A DNA stretch of 39,339 nucleotides, taken from assembly GCA_030834965.1 (NCBI GenBank), contig JAUQWW010000077.1:1-39339 (forward strand). The letters are read 5' to 3'. Source of the DNA: Gallionellaceae bacterium. Lineage in GTDB: Bacteria; Pseudomonadota; Gammaproteobacteria; Burkholderiales; Gallionellaceae. This document shows, piece after piece, positions 25,264 to 33,841 of this stretch. Under the pieces are notes generated by a model. That model worked only from the letters and a program-made list of their open reading frames with translations, did no database searches and was not told the origin of the DNA. Position numbers and translations under genes: made by a program. The number at the start of each line of letters is the position of its first letter. The stretch's first letter is position 1.

Positions 25264-26250
25264 GTGCAGCCTGGTGCGACAACCTTCCATTCGCTGACGC
25301 CGGACTGCGTGCTGAACGCGGTGGACAGCCTCGGCTTGCGCAGCGACGGTCGCCTGCTCGCGCTCAACAGCTACGAAAACCGCGTCTATCAGGTTGGCAT
25401 CGAGGGAGGTGCCCCGCTGGTGGCAAAATTCTATCGCCCCGCACGCTGGACGGATGCCGCAATTCTGGAAGAACATTCCTTCGTGCAGGAACTGGCCGAG
25501 CGCGAAATTCCGGTTGTGCCGGCGCTGGCGCCGGGCGGAAAAACACTGCATCAGTTCGAAGGATTCCGCTTTTCCGTTTTTCCAAAACACGGCGGGCGCG
25601 CACCCGAACTGGAAGATCGTCACACGCTGGAATGGATGGGGCGCTTTCTCGGGCGCATTCACGCCATCGGCGAACTCAAGCCGTTTCAGCATCGTCCCGA
25701 ACTGAATATCGAAACTTTTGGTGTTGTGCCACGCGATTATCTGTTGGCGCATGATTTCATTCCGGCTGATTTGCTCGCAGCCTACAGCAGCGTGGTAGAG
25801 CAGGCGCTGGATGGCGTGCGCCACTGCTACACCCGCGCAGGAAAGGTGCGCGCCTTGCGTTTGCATGGAGACTGCCACGCGGGCAACGTGCTGTGGACGG
25901 ATGACGGCCCGCACTTCGTGGATTTCGACGACAGCCGCATGGGACCGGCGGTACAGGATCTGTGGATGCTGCTGTCGGGCGAGCGCGCCGACATGGTGCG
26001 GCAATTGAGCGACGTGCTGGCGGGCTATGAAGATTTCTATGATTTTGATGAGCGCGAACTGCATCTGATCGAAGCGCTGCGCACACTGCGCCTGATCCAT
26101 TATTCCGCATGGCTGGCGCAGCGCTGGGACGACCCCGCTTTCAAACAGGCGTTTCCCTGGTTCAACACCCAGCGCTATTGGCAGGATCGCGTGCTCGAAT
26201 TGCGCGAGCAGATCGCGCTGATGCAGGAGCCGCCGCTGTGGCAGAGCTGA
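25264..26250 (+). CDS. srkA: Stress-response serine/threonine kinase SrkA (YihE/RdoA)
   Basis: The 328-residue product from GTG 25264 has the length of E. coli SrkA. It is a choline/aminoglycoside-kinase-fold protein: N-terminal NSYENRVYQVG and a VAKFYRP lysine, the Brenner-type loop LHGDCHAGNVLW (catalytic Asp and Asn) and the metal site VDFDDSRMGP. The family counters stress-induced death in Enterobacteria. The start codon is one base after the DUF1415 stop, and the frame is open further upstream only as an out-of-frame shadow of DUF1415. Its end overlaps the ychJ-like gene by 13 bases. Confidence 0.92.
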   Translation: MQPGATTFHSLTPDCVLNAVDSLGLRSDGRLLALNSYENRVYQVGIEGGAPLVAKFYRPARWTDAAILEEHSFVQELAEREIPVVPALAPGGKTLHQFEGFRFSVFPKHGGRAPELEDRHTLEWMGRFLGRIHAIGELKPFQHRPELNIETFGVVPRDYLLAHDFIPADLLAAYSSVVEQALDGVRHCYTRAGKVRALRLHGDCHAGNVLWTDDGPHFVDFDDSRMGPAVQDLWMLLSGERADMVRQLSDVLAGYEDFYDFDERELHLIEALRTLRLIHYSAWLAQRWDDPAFKQAFPWFNTQRYWQDRVLELREQIALMQEPPLWQS

Positions 26251-26624
26251 AGCAATGTCCATGCGGAAGCCAGAAGGAATACGCACAGTGTTGCGGGCGT
26301 TACATCGAGCACGGCGAATCCGCGCCCACCGCCGAAGCGCTGATGCGTTCGCGCTACACCGCCTACACCCTGGAGCGCGAAGATTATCTGCTGGCGACCT
26401 GGCATGCCTCCACACGCCCCGCTGTGCTGGATCTGGCCGAAGATACTGCAACAAAATGGATCGGGCTTGAAGTGAAGCGCCATGAGCAGCACGATGCCGA
26501 TCATGCCATCGTCGAATTCGTGGCGCGCTACAAGGTGGGCGGGCGCGCGCATCGGTTGCACGAAGTGAGCCGCTTCGTGCGTGAAGACGGGCGATGGTTC
26601 TATGTGGGGGGCGATGTTACCTGA
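26238..26624 (+). CDS. ychJ: YchJ family protein (SEC-C zinc motif)
   Basis: The 128-residue product from GTG 26238 starts M-A-E-L-K-Q-C-P-C-G-S with a CPCGS...CCG SEC-C zinc-binding motif (about residues 7-20), followed by LMRSRYTAYTLEREDYLLATWH, the typical YchJ/UPF0225 core. The C-terminal end has RFVREDGRWFYVGGD. The function is unknown. The start lies within the srkA 3' end (13-base overlap). Confidence 0.88.
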   Translation: MAELKQCPCGSQKEYAQCCGRYIEHGESAPTAEALMRSRYTAYTLEREDYLLATWHASTRPAVLDLAEDTATKWIGLEVKRHEQHDADHAIVEFVARYKVGGRAHRLHEVSRFVREDGRWFYVGGDVT

Positions 26625-26705
26625 GGCGGATGCCGGGGGTGCGCCACACCCGCCAGGCTCATTTCCATTACAATTCCCCCAATCGTCGCCACAGAGACCA
26701 CTATC

Positions 26706-27251
26706 ATGAACACAGACACTCAAGACAATTACCTCGCGCTCACCGCGTCGGGGGAAGACAAGGTTGGCCTTGTTGACCGCCTGTCGAGCAACATCACCGA
26801 GAGCGGATGCAACATCGAAGAAAGCCGCATGGCCGTGCTGGGCGGGCAGTTCGCGCTGATCATGCTGGTTTCCGGCCCGTGGAATGCGCTCGCCAAGCTG
26901 GAAGCGCAAATGGAGCCGCTGGGCAAGCAGCTCGGCCTGACCATCATCCACAAGCGCACCAAAAAGCGCGAGCAGACAAAGCCGGCAATTCCCTATCGCG
27001 TCGAAGTCGTGGCCATGGACCATCCCGGCATCGTGCGCAGCCTGTCTGCCTTCTTTTCCCGGCACGGCATCAATATCGAAGAACTCCAGACCGACACCTA
27101 CCCCGCGCCGCACACCGGCACGCCCATGTTTTCCGTCGCCATGACCGTAGGCATCCAGGCGGATGTGCATATCCCCACCCTGCGCGGCGATTTCCTCGAC
27201 TACTGCGACGACCAGAACCTGGATGCGAGCTTTGAGCCGGTGCGGGGGTGA
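26706..27251 (+). CDS. gcvR: GcvR-like protein with two ACT domains
   Basis: The 181-residue regulator has two ACT domains: about 10-85 (ASGEDKVGLVDRLSSNITE...GGQFALIMLVSG) and about 97-175 (EVVAMDHPGIVRSLSAFFSRHGINIEELQ). In E. coli, GcvR binds GcvA and represses the glycine cleavage operon. Here no gcv gene is nearby, so the name reflects family only. Relatives are also found near peroxiredoxin (bcp) genes. It starts at ATG 26706. Confidence 0.85.
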   Translation: MNTDTQDNYLALTASGEDKVGLVDRLSSNITESGCNIEESRMAVLGGQFALIMLVSGPWNALAKLEAQMEPLGKQLGLTIIHKRTKKREQTKPAIPYRVEVVAMDHPGIVRSLSAFFSRHGINIEELQTDTYPAPHTGTPMFSVAMTVGIQADVHIPTLRGDFLDYCDDQNLDASFEPVRG

Positions 27252-27373
27252 CACGGCGTGATGGCTGTGGCGTTACGAGTCGGAGGGATGAATATGTGGC
27301 CCAGGCTTGATCCGGCATCGCCCCCCGGCCCATCCGGCGTTTTTGCCGGCTACTTTCGTTAGTCTTCACTTAT

Positions 27374-28075
27374 ATGTTGCTCACCGTGCTAACGCGAAAA
27401 TCCTCGCCCCAACGCCAGAATATCGATTGGTTTGGATTTTCCAGCGGCCTGATGCTTCGCATCTGCTCCGACTATATCGCGATGAGAATGCTGTATAGAC
27501 TCGGTCGGCCCACAACGATACCGACGATCTGCGTAATGATGATCGATATCGTCGAGAAATCATTAAAGCTGCATCTTGCGGTGCAGTCGCAAACAGCAAC
27601 CGCGCTCAGCGATATGCGAACAACACACGGGCACAATGTTGATTCACTTCGTCGCGCCTGCGCCAAGTTTCATTCGCTATTTGACGACGCCGATGTCTGT
27701 GGATTTACACAACACCTCAATGATCGTGACGGAAAGCTATATCAGAAGTTGCGCTACGGCTCACAAGAAACGACTACCGGTTTTTCAACAAACATTGGCA
27801 CCCTATTGCAGGTCGTCGATAAAGTGTTCATTCAGTCCATTCTTCTCTTACCTGAGCAGCATAGGAGGTTGTTGGTTTCGGCTTCACCAATCAAACTTCT
27901 TCTCACAAGGTCACCCATTGACCAGAGTCAATACCCAGAGCAGATAATTGAAATTCTGGCACAAGGCAATGCTCAATTTTCCTTGCTCATGGATTACTGC
28001 CAACGTCTCAAGCAAGAGGAAGATGAATTCATGCAACGATTCAAACAAGCAGACGGCGTGGAAAAAAACTCGTAG
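27374..28075 (+). CDS. Orphan protein, possibly HEPN-like
   Basis: The 233-residue product has no family I can name with certainty. The central part (IVEKSLKLHLAVQ at about 59-71, THGHNVDSLRR at about 84-94, RDGKLYQKLRYG at about 118-129) resembles the HEPN helical fold found in toxin, nucleotidyltransferase-associated and defence proteins. An R-x4-H (R82...H87) is present, but I cannot show that it is catalytic. No good ribosome binding site precedes ATG 27374; internal starts near residues 37-39 are plausible. Codon use is more AT-rich than that of the neighbours. Its TAG stop lies inside the repeat element that starts at 28071, so the original 3' end may have been replaced. Sandwiched between gcvR and prfC without partners. 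Confidence 0.6.
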   Translation: MLLTVLTRKSSPQRQNIDWFGFSSGLMLRICSDYIAMRMLYRLGRPTTIPTICVMMIDIVEKSLKLHLAVQSQTATALSDMRTTHGHNVDSLRRACAKFHSLFDDADVCGFTQHLNDRDGKLYQKLRYGSQETTTGFSTNIGTLLQVVDKVFIQSILLLPEQHRRLLVSASPIKLLLTRSPIDQSQYPEQIIEILAQGNAQFSLLMDYCQRLKQEEDEFMQRFKQADGVEKNS

Positions 28076-28218
28076 GTTGGGCTGACGCAGGAAGCCCAAC
28101 ATAACACTTAACGGAGGCAAACCAGACCATGCGAGAGTGGGGCGTCACGGCGGATGATGCAGGGTTTGGTTTTGGTGAGCGATAGACGTTGGGCTTCGCA
28201 GGCTCAGCCCAACCTACG
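28071..28218. repeat. 148-bp inverted-repeat (MITE-like) element
   Basis: Left end CGTAGGTTGGGCTGA... (28071-28100) is mirrored by the right end, which closes ...TCAGCCCAACCTACG (28188-28218). The outer 15 bp are perfect inverted repeats, and each end can also fold on itself through TTGGGCT/AGCCCAA. The interior (about 87 bp) has no gene. Similar GTAGGTTGGGC intergenic repeats are common in proteobacterial genomes; I infer a non-autonomous repeat element. The left end supplies the stop codon of the upstream orphan gene. Confidence 0.8.
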
Positions 28219-28256
28219 AGTTCTCAAGTTCCAGTGCGCTCCCTCCTCTCCCCCAG

Positions 28257-28282
28257 CCCCTCTCCCGCAAGCGGGCGAGGGG
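28257..28282. repeat. GC-rich palindromic repeat
   Basis: CCCCTCTCCCGC (28257-28268), AA, GCGGGCGAGGGG (28271-28282) forms a 12-bp stem with one mismatch, preceded by further CCTCTCCCCC sequence (28241-28254). It resembles the CCCTCTCCC element inside ispE. It lies 100 bases upstream of prfC. It could act as a weak terminator-like structure, with an AAAAAATTT run after it. Confidence 0.75.
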
Positions 28283-28382
28283 AGGAAAAAATTTACCCTG
28301 CTTTTGCCCAGCCCCGTTAGACATCCTCTCCCGAACTCTTTAGACTTGCGCCCTTTCGCAAGACGGTTTGCAGGGCAACATC

Positions 28383-30014
28383 ATGAATCTCGAGGCAACA
28401 CCAGAAAACACCGCCGCACCCAACGCGCAGATTGCACGCGAGGTGGCGCGCCGCCGCACGTTCGGCATCATCTCGCACCCGGACGCGGGCAAGACCACGC
28501 TCACGGAAAAGCTGCTGCTGTTCTCCGGCGCGATTCAGATGGCGGGCGCGGTGAAGGCGCGCAAGAGTGGGCGCCATGCGACTTCGGACTGGATGGAGAT
28601 CGAGAAGCAGCGCGGCATTTCGGTCGCCAGCTCGGTGATGCAGTTCGAGTACCGCGGCCATGTGGTGAATCTGCTCGACACGCCGGGCCACCAGGATTTT
28701 TCCGAGGACACGTATCGCGTGCTCACCGCCGTGGACTCCGCGCTGATGGTGATCGACGCGGCCAAGGGCGTGGAGGCGCAGACCATCAAGCTGCTCGGCG
28801 TGTGCCGCATGCGCGACACGCCGATCCTCACCTTCATGAACAAGATGGACCGCGAGGTGCGCGACCCGCTGGAGCTGCTGGACGAGGTGGAGTCGGTGCT
28901 GAAAATCCAGTGCGCGCCGGTGACCTGGCCGCTGGGCATGGGCAAGACCTTTCGCGGCGTGTACCACCTGCTGCGCGACGAGATTCTGCTGTTCACGCCG
29001 GGCGAGGAGCGCGCCGATGGCGAGGTGGAAATCATCAAGGGGCTGGACAACCCCGTGCTGGCCGAGCGCTTTCCGCTGGAAATCGAGCAGCTCCGGATGG
29101 AGGTCGAGCTGGTGCATGGCGCATCCCACCCGTTCGACCTCGAAGCTTTTCTTGCCGGGAAACAGACGCCGGTGTTCTTCGGCTCCGCGATCAATAATTT
29201 CGGCGTGCGTGAAGTCCTCAACGCGCTGCTGGACTGGGCGCCTGCGCCGCGCGAGCGGGATGCGACGGTGCGCGCAGTGAATCCGAATGAGCAGCCGTTC
29301 TCGGGATTCGTGTTCAAGATCCAGGCCAACATGGACCCCGCGCACCGCGACCGCATCGCGTTTCTGCGCGTATGCTCAGGGCATTTCGAGCGCGGCATGA
29401 AGATGAAGCATTTGCGCATCGGTAAGGAGATTCGGGTGTCGAGCGTGGTGACCTTCATGGCTTCCAGCCGTGAACAAGCCGAGGAGGCCTATGCCGGCGA
29501 CATCATCGGCCTGCCCAACCACGGCAACATGCAGATTGGCGACAGCTTCTCCGAAGGCGAGCTGTTGCAGTTCACCGGCATTCCGTATTTTGCGCCGGAC
29601 CATTTCCAGTCGGTGCGCATCCGCAACCCGATGAAGGTGAAGCAGCTGCACAAGGGCCTGCAGCAGCTCGGCGAAGAAGGCGCGGTGCAGGTGTTCAAGC
29701 CGGTCGATGGCGGCGACCTGATATTGGGCGCGGTCGGCATGCTGCAGTTCGACGTGGTGGCCAGCCGCCTGCAGGGTGAATATGGCGTGGATGCGATGTT
29801 CGAGGGGTGCAGCGTGAACACCGCGCGCTGGGTCACCTGCGACGATGCCAAGGTATTTGCCGATTTCCAGAAGGCGCTGTCGCACAACCTGGCGATAGAC
29901 GCAGCGGGCAACCTCGCCTATCTCGCGCCCAACAGCGTGAACCTCAAGCTGACGCAGGAGCGCTGGCCCAAAGTGGTGTTCCATACCACGCGCGAGCACG
30001 CGGTAAAGTTGTGA
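28383..30014 (+). CDS. prfC: Peptide chain release factor 3
   Basis: The 543-residue translational GTPase recycles RF1/RF2 after termination. It has G1 HPDAGKTT, the switch region KQRGISV, G3 DTPGHQDF, G4 NKMD and RF3-specific segments ([15 protein letters not shown]). Domains II-III extend to the C-terminus ([11 protein letters not shown]). The frame is open from ATG 28383 with a possible earlier CTG/TTG; ATG 28383 gives the standard start. The TGA overlaps the next ATG (TGATG), coupling it to the S4 protein. Confidence 0.95.
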   Translation: MNLEATPENTAAPNAQIAREVARRRTFGIISHPDAGKTTLTEKLLLFSGAIQMAGAVKARKSGRHATSDWMEIEKQRGISVASSVMQFEYRGHVVNLLDTPGHQDFSEDTYRVLTAVDSALMVIDAAKGVEAQTIKLLGVCRMRDTPILTFMNKMDREVRDPLELLDEVESVLKIQCAPVTWPLGMGKTFRGVYHLLRDEILLFTPGEERADGEVEIIKGLDNPVLAERFPLEIEQLRMEVELVHGASHPFDLEAFLAGKQTPVFFGSAINNFGVREVLNALLDWAPAPRERDATVRAVNPNEQPFSGFVFKIQANMDPAHRDRIAFLRVCSGHFERGMKMKHLRIGKEIRVSSVVTFMASSREQAEEAYAGDIIGLPNHGNMQIGDSFSEGELLQFTGIPYFAPDHFQSVRIRNPMKVKQLHKGLQQLGEEGAVQVFKPVDGGDLILGAVGMLQFDVVASRLQGEYGVDAMFEGCSVNTARWVTCDDAKVFADFQKALSHNLAIDAAGNLAYLAPNSVNLKLTQERWPKVVFHTTREHAVKL

Positions 30015-30229
30015 TGCAGGAAGTTGAATTCCAGTTGCGCGGCGAATTCGTCGAGCTGAACCAGCTGCTCAAGCTGGCCGGTGTGTGCGACAGCGGCGGG
30101 GCAGGCAAGGCGCTGGTGGCGGAGGGCGTGGTGTCGGTGGACGGCAAGGTGGAGCTGCGCAAGACTGCCAAGGTACGCGCGGGGTCGGTGGTGACGCTGG
30201 GCGATGTGTGCATTCGTGTAGTCGCATAA
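30014..30229 (+). CDS. Small S4-domain RNA-binding protein (YbcJ-like)
   Basis: The 71-residue protein is essentially one S4 domain: LRGEFVELNQLLKLAGVCDSGG, then GGAGKALVAEGVVSVDGKVE and RKTAKVRAGSVVTLGD. YbcJ-type proteins bind structured RNA and are thought to act on ribosomes. Its ATG overlaps the prfC TGA, and arfB starts five bases after its stop, placing it in a translation-related operon. Confidence 0.88.
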   Translation: MQEVEFQLRGEFVELNQLLKLAGVCDSGGAGKALVAEGVVSVDGKVELRKTAKVRAGSVVTLGDVCIRVVA

Positions 30230-30234
30230 GCATC

Positions 30235-30648
30235 ATGCTGTATATCTCCCACAACGTCACCATCGCCGATCACGAGATCGAGCTGAGCGCGGTGCGCGCG
30301 CAGGGCGCGGGCGGGCAGAACGTCAACAAGGTATCCAGTGCCGTGCATCTGCGTTTCGGCATCGTCGCATCTTCACTTCCGGAAGAATTCAAGCAGCGCC
30401 TGCTGCAATTGAACGACCAGCGCATCACCAAGGATGGCGTCATCGTCATCAAGGCGCAGGAATTCCGCAATCAGGAAAAAAACCGCAACGAGGCGCTGCG
30501 GCGGCTGAAAGCGCTGGTGCAGAGCGTGGCAGTTACGCCAAAGAAGCGCATCGCCACGAAACCTTCGCGCAACGCGCAACAGAAGCGCATCGAGAGCAAG
30601 ACCAAGCGGGGTGCCGTGAAGGCGCTGCGCGGCAGGGTGGTGGAGTGA
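30235..30648 (+). CDS. arfB: Alternative ribosome-rescue factor ArfB (YaeJ)
   Basis: The 137-residue peptidyl-tRNA hydrolase-type rescue factor has the catalytic motif GAGGQNVNKVSSAVHLRF (GGQ at about residues 25-27) and a long basic C-terminal tail (KKRIATKPSRNAQQKRIESKTKR), which enters the mRNA channel of stalled ribosomes. It lacks the codon-recognition domains of RF1/RF2, so it is ArfB rather than a release factor. It starts five bases after the S4 gene and precedes yaeQ by one base. Confidence 0.94.
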   Translation: MLYISHNVTIADHEIELSAVRAQGAGGQNVNKVSSAVHLRFGIVASSLPEEFKQRLLQLNDQRITKDGVIVIKAQEFRNQEKNRNEALRRLKALVQSVAVTPKKRIATKPSRNAQQKRIESKTKRGAVKALRGRVVE

Positions 30649-30649
30649 C

Positions 30650-31207
30650 ATGGCAATCAAGGCGACCATATTCAAGGCCGAGCTGCAGATTGCTGACATG
30701 GAACGCCATTACTATGCGGATCACTCACTGACGCTCGCACGGCATCCTTCCGAAACCGATGAGCGCATGATGGTGCGCCTGCTGGCGTTTGCGCTGCACG
30801 CGCATGAGCATCTGGCGTTCGGCAAGGGATTGAGCGCCGACGACGAGCCGGCTTTATGGCAGAAAGACCTGACCGGCGCGATCGAGCTGTGGATCGATGT
30901 CGGGCTGCCGGACGAGAAGCTGATCCGCAAGGCGTGCGGACGCGCCAATCAGGTCATCGTGTACGCCTATGGCGGGCGCACTGCCGATATGTGGTTTGCA
31001 CAGAACGGCAGCCAGTTCGAGCGCCTGAAGAACCTCACTGTGATCAGCCTGCCCGTGGAGACTACGCGCGCGCTCGCCAAGCTGGCGCAGCGCACCATGA
31101 ACCTGCAATGCACCATTCAGGACGGACAGGTGTGGTTGGGCGATGGCAACGAGAGCGTGCAGGTCGAGCGCGAGGTGCTGAAAGCTGCGCAACCCTCTAT
31201 GCGTTAA
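30650..31207 (+). CDS. yaeQ: YaeQ family protein
   Basis: The 185-residue protein matches YaeQ throughout: MAIKATIFKAELQIADMERHYY, the PSETDERMMVRLLAFALHA block, LWIDVGLPDEKLIRKA and the GGRTADMWF segment. The family has a PD-(D/E)xK-like nuclease fold with an unproven role linked to RfaH in E. coli. It starts one base after the arfB stop, so it is part of the prfC-S4-arfB operon. Confidence 0.92.
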   Translation: MAIKATIFKAELQIADMERHYYADHSLTLARHPSETDERMMVRLLAFALHAHEHLAFGKGLSADDEPALWQKDLTGAIELWIDVGLPDEKLIRKACGRANQVIVYAYGGRTADMWFAQNGSQFERLKNLTVISLPVETTRALAKLAQRTMNLQCTIQDGQVWLGDGNESVQVEREVLKAAQPSMR

Positions 31208-31705
31208 TGAGGATGCAATTGCGGACGCAATCGGAAGGTTACCCCACTTTTCCACTGCGATACGCGTGATGCGCTGATTTCACCTGTTATGCACCAGGCA
31301 GTAAAGTGCTCACCACTCGTGTTGTTACCCTTGGAATTTCACTGCCCCTGTCGTTCTAACGCCATCGGCCTGCAAAGATCCCACGGACCCGTTCTGACGT
31401 TTGGCGCGCGTGGGATTATAAGGGACTTGCAAGCCTAAAATAGGCAATCCGCTTATTCGCTTCCCATCTTTGCCGTACTACCATCTGACTCGAACATGTA
31501 AGGCAAAAAAACGCGCAGTTCTACAAGTGCTACGCGTGCGTTTGGTTACGTCGAGTGTTTTCTTGCCCGCAATGCAGCTTCCGCCATGTTCATCGCGATG
31601 GTGGAATAATGGGCTCAGCTCAAACCTGGATTTACGGCCACCTCGGATCCAAAGATGTCGTGGTTTGACTGCACCTGTTTTTACAGCATCAGGGGGGACT
31701 CATAA
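31208..31705. other. Non-coding 498-bp gap
   Basis: No gene is supported. A possible promoter lies at 31394-31423 (CTGACG, 18 bases, TATAAG), which would give a leader of about 280 bases before the lipoprotein gene. I see no tRNA or terminator hairpin. A partial inverted repeat around 31507-31540 (AAACGCG ... GCGTTT) is imperfect. A plus-strand open frame at 31470-31709 looks random. Confidence 0.4.
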
Positions 31706-32101
31706 ATGAAATGCGCTGCCCTTATCGCGACTCTATCGGTTTTTGTTTTGGCTGCTTGTGGCAATAAGCCTGCTGAAACCCCTGCTCAAATTTCTACTGA
31801 AACGCCCACTGAAAAGCTTGCCCCTGCCGTGTCAAAAATCGACATCATCTCCCCTGCGGAGGGTGCCAAGCTCGATGCCAAGGCGGACAACAAGCTGGAT
31901 TACAACATCACGCTTGGCGGCGATGGGGATCATGCCCACCTCTACGTGGATGACCGTCGTGTTGACATGCTGCGCCAGACGAAGGGCAGCTATTCTTTTG
32001 ATTATCTGGATCAAGGTAAACGTGAAATTTGCATCAGAATAGTCGACCATGGCCACTCGTCAATCGGCGTGGAACGATGCGTCAACGTGATGGTTGAATA
32101 A
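31706..32101 (+). CDS. Small lipoprotein with beta-sandwich-like domain
   Basis: The 131-residue protein has a signal peptide ending in VLAAC (Cys18), a Thr/Pro/Glu-rich linker (about 20-42) and an Ig-like beta domain (KIDIISPAEGAKLDAKADN, DHAHLYVDDRRVD, SYSFDYLDQGKREICIRIVDHGHSSIG). The HAHLYVD pattern resembles surface copper or periplasmic domains but is not diagnostic. The last residues C-V-N-V-M-V-E close the beta fold. It likely lies on the periplasmic side of a membrane. A GGGGGG-rich site precedes ATG 31706. No function known. Confidence 0.8.
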   Translation: MKCAALIATLSVFVLAACGNKPAETPAQISTETPTEKLAPAVSKIDIISPAEGAKLDAKADNKLDYNITLGGDGDHAHLYVDDRRVDMLRQTKGSYSFDYLDQGKREICIRIVDHGHSSIGVERCVNVMVE

Positions 32102-32347
32102 CTGGGTAGCTGACAAAGCATTCGGTGACAACGCCAGACCAATTGGTCAAATCTTGTGGAAGTGGCAGCGATGGGCGTGTGGCTTGCGCACTTGCATGGC
32201 GTGATGCGGAAGTTCAACGCATGCTTGATGGATTAATCATGCGTGGTGGATATCGTGAACACATTGTGTCATTCCAAACACGCTTTTGATTTCTTGGCGA
32301 ATTTTCCCGGAAAAAATTGGCGCAAAATAGTATTTGCAGGAGGTAAT

Positions 32348-32992
32348 ATGATATTCGCAAATCGCAACGCAGCGGCCGAGCAGCTGGCCGATGCGCTCTC
32401 CGAATATTGCGGCAAAAACCCGCTGGTGCTGGCCATTCCCCGTGGCGCAGTACCAATGGCAAAGATCATTGCCGAGAAACTGGGCGGCGAGATGGACGTG
32501 GTGCTGGTGCGCAAATTGCGCGCACCGGGAAGTCCCGAGTACGCCATCGGGTCGGTCGATGAAAGCGGCTGGACCTATATCGCCCCTCAGGCCGCCAGCG
32601 TAGGCGCGGACGAGGAATACCTCAAACGGGAAACTGCCGCACAGATCGAAACGATGCGAAAGCGCCGTGCGCAATACACGCCCGTTCGCCCGCCGATCGA
32701 TCCGGCTGGGCGCGTGGTCATCGTGATCGATGATGGGCTGGCCACCGGCTCGACCATGATTGCGGCGCTGCATGCGCTCAGGGCAAAAAATCCGGCAGAG
32801 TTGATTTGTGCGGTGCCGGTGGCACCGCAGGACACGCTGGAGAAAATTCGCGGCAAGGCAGACCGCATCGTGTGCCTGTCGACGCCTGCCAGTTTTTTTG
32901 CCGTGGGGCAGTTCTATATGAGTTTTCCGCAGGTGGAGGACGAAGAGGTCATCAAGATTCTAGCTGCCTTCGGCTATCCTGCAGTGCATTAA
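32348..32992 (+). CDS. Phosphoribosyltransferase domain protein
   Basis: The 214-residue PRTase-fold protein has a PRPP loop VVIVIDDGLATGST (about 155-168), an N-terminal LVLAIPRGAVPMAKII and VVLVRKLRAPGSPEYAIGSV. ATG 32348 has a strong GGAGGT site (32339-32344); an upstream in-frame extension has no support. Relatives are often fused to, or next to, a dienelactone-hydrolase-like enzyme. Here that partner is the convergent gene 21 bases away. The substrate is unknown. Confidence 0.88.
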   Translation: MIFANRNAAAEQLADALSEYCGKNPLVLAIPRGAVPMAKIIAEKLGGEMDVVLVRKLRAPGSPEYAIGSVDESGWTYIAPQAASVGADEEYLKRETAAQIETMRKRRAQYTPVRPPIDPAGRVVIVIDDGLATGSTMIAALHALRAKNPAELICAVPVAPQDTLEKIRGKADRIVCLSTPASFFAVGQFYMSFPQVEDEEVIKILAAFGYPAVH

Positions 32993-33013
32993 TCATCATG
33001 GGGCAGAGCTCGT

Positions 33014-33664
33014 TCAGTCCAGGTAGCGTTTGAACCAGACGGCTGCATGCCGGGCAACCTGCTCCAGTGTACCGGGTTCTTCAAATAGATGCGTGGCACC
33101 CGGCACGATGACCAATTCTTTTTTGCAGCGAAGTTGCGCATACGCTTCTTCGTTAAGCTGGATCACCCCATCGTCATAGCCCCCGATGATGAGCAGCGTC
33201 GGCGCGCTGACCCTGGCAAGAAAGTTCCCTCCTGCCAGATCAGGGCGCCCGCCGCGCGAGACGACAGCCGCAACTGAATTTTCTGGCTCTGCCGCCGCCT
33301 GCAATGCGGCAGCCGCACCGGTGCTGGCGCCGAAATAGCCGATTTTCAGAGCCTGAGTGGCTGGGTATTGTTGCAGCCAAGCGGTTGCCGCGGTCAGGCG
33401 CGTTGTGAGCAGCGGGATGTCGAAACGAGTCTCGTAATCTGCGTCTTCTCTTGGGGTGAGCAAGTCAATAAGTAGGCTGCCGATACCGGCATTGAATAAT
33501 TCGCCGGCGACAAAATTATTGCGTGGGCTGAAGCGGCTGCTGCCGCTGCCGTGGGCGAACAGCACAACCCCGTGTGTACCCTCCGGCAGGGCAAGATTGC
33601 CCTCCAGTTTTACCTGCCCTGCATCGATTTGAACGGGTTTCTGATTGGTGAAAGCGTGGCCCAT
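33014..33664 (-). CDS. Dienelactone hydrolase-like alpha/beta hydrolase
   Basis: The 216-residue enzyme has the oxyanion strand VVLFAHGSGSSRFSPRN, nucleophile elbow GYFGASTGAAAA (Ser in G-x-S-x-G), the Asp in GGYDDGVI and the His in GATHLFEEPG. The ATG at 33664 has an AGGAG site six bases upstream; the frame extends to 33712 without one. It converges on the phosphoribosyltransferase gene with only 21 bases between the stops. This pair occurs together or fused in other genomes, hinting at a shared pathway. Confidence 0.88.
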   Translation of the reverse strand: MGHAFTNQKPVQIDAGQVKLEGNLALPEGTHGVVLFAHGSGSSRFSPRNNFVAGELFNAGIGSLLIDLLTPREDADYETRFDIPLLTTRLTAATAWLQQYPATQALKIGYFGASTGAAAALQAAAEPENSVAAVVSRGGRPDLAGGNFLARVSAPTLLIIGGYDDGVIQLNEEAYAQLRCKKELVIVPGATHLFEEPGTLEQVARHAAVWFKRYLD

Positions 33665-33780
33665 GGCGATCTCCTGTAGAAATCTGTGGCTTGCATCCAT
33701 TGGCGCAAGCAATGCGGCGGTTTACTCAAGCAGGGTGCCATTTTCACACATCTATGCCCGGGCTGGGTAACACAAATAAA

Positions 33781-33817
33781 ACGGCCACTCACGCTTTCTT
33801 CAAGCGTGAGTGGCCGT
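33781..33817 (-). terminator. Rho-independent terminator of the 72-codon gene
   Basis: A perfect 16-bp stem, ACGGCCACTCACGCTT (33781-33796) with AAGCGTGAGTGGCCGT (33802-33817) around TCTTC. Read on the minus strand it runs into TTTTATTTG, a U-rich tail, 25 bases after the stop of the small minus-strand gene. Confidence 0.9.
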
Positions 33818-33841
33818 TCAGATATATACCTGTTGCCGGGT

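Noticed and set aside
25240-26454. Long minus-strand frame opposite srkA/ychJ
   Set aside because: Antisense shadow; the plus-strand genes have clear catalytic motifs.
28154-29197. Plus-strand frame running from the repeat into prfC
   Set aside because: Out-of-frame overlap of prfC, rich in G/A/R/P, no ribosome binding site.
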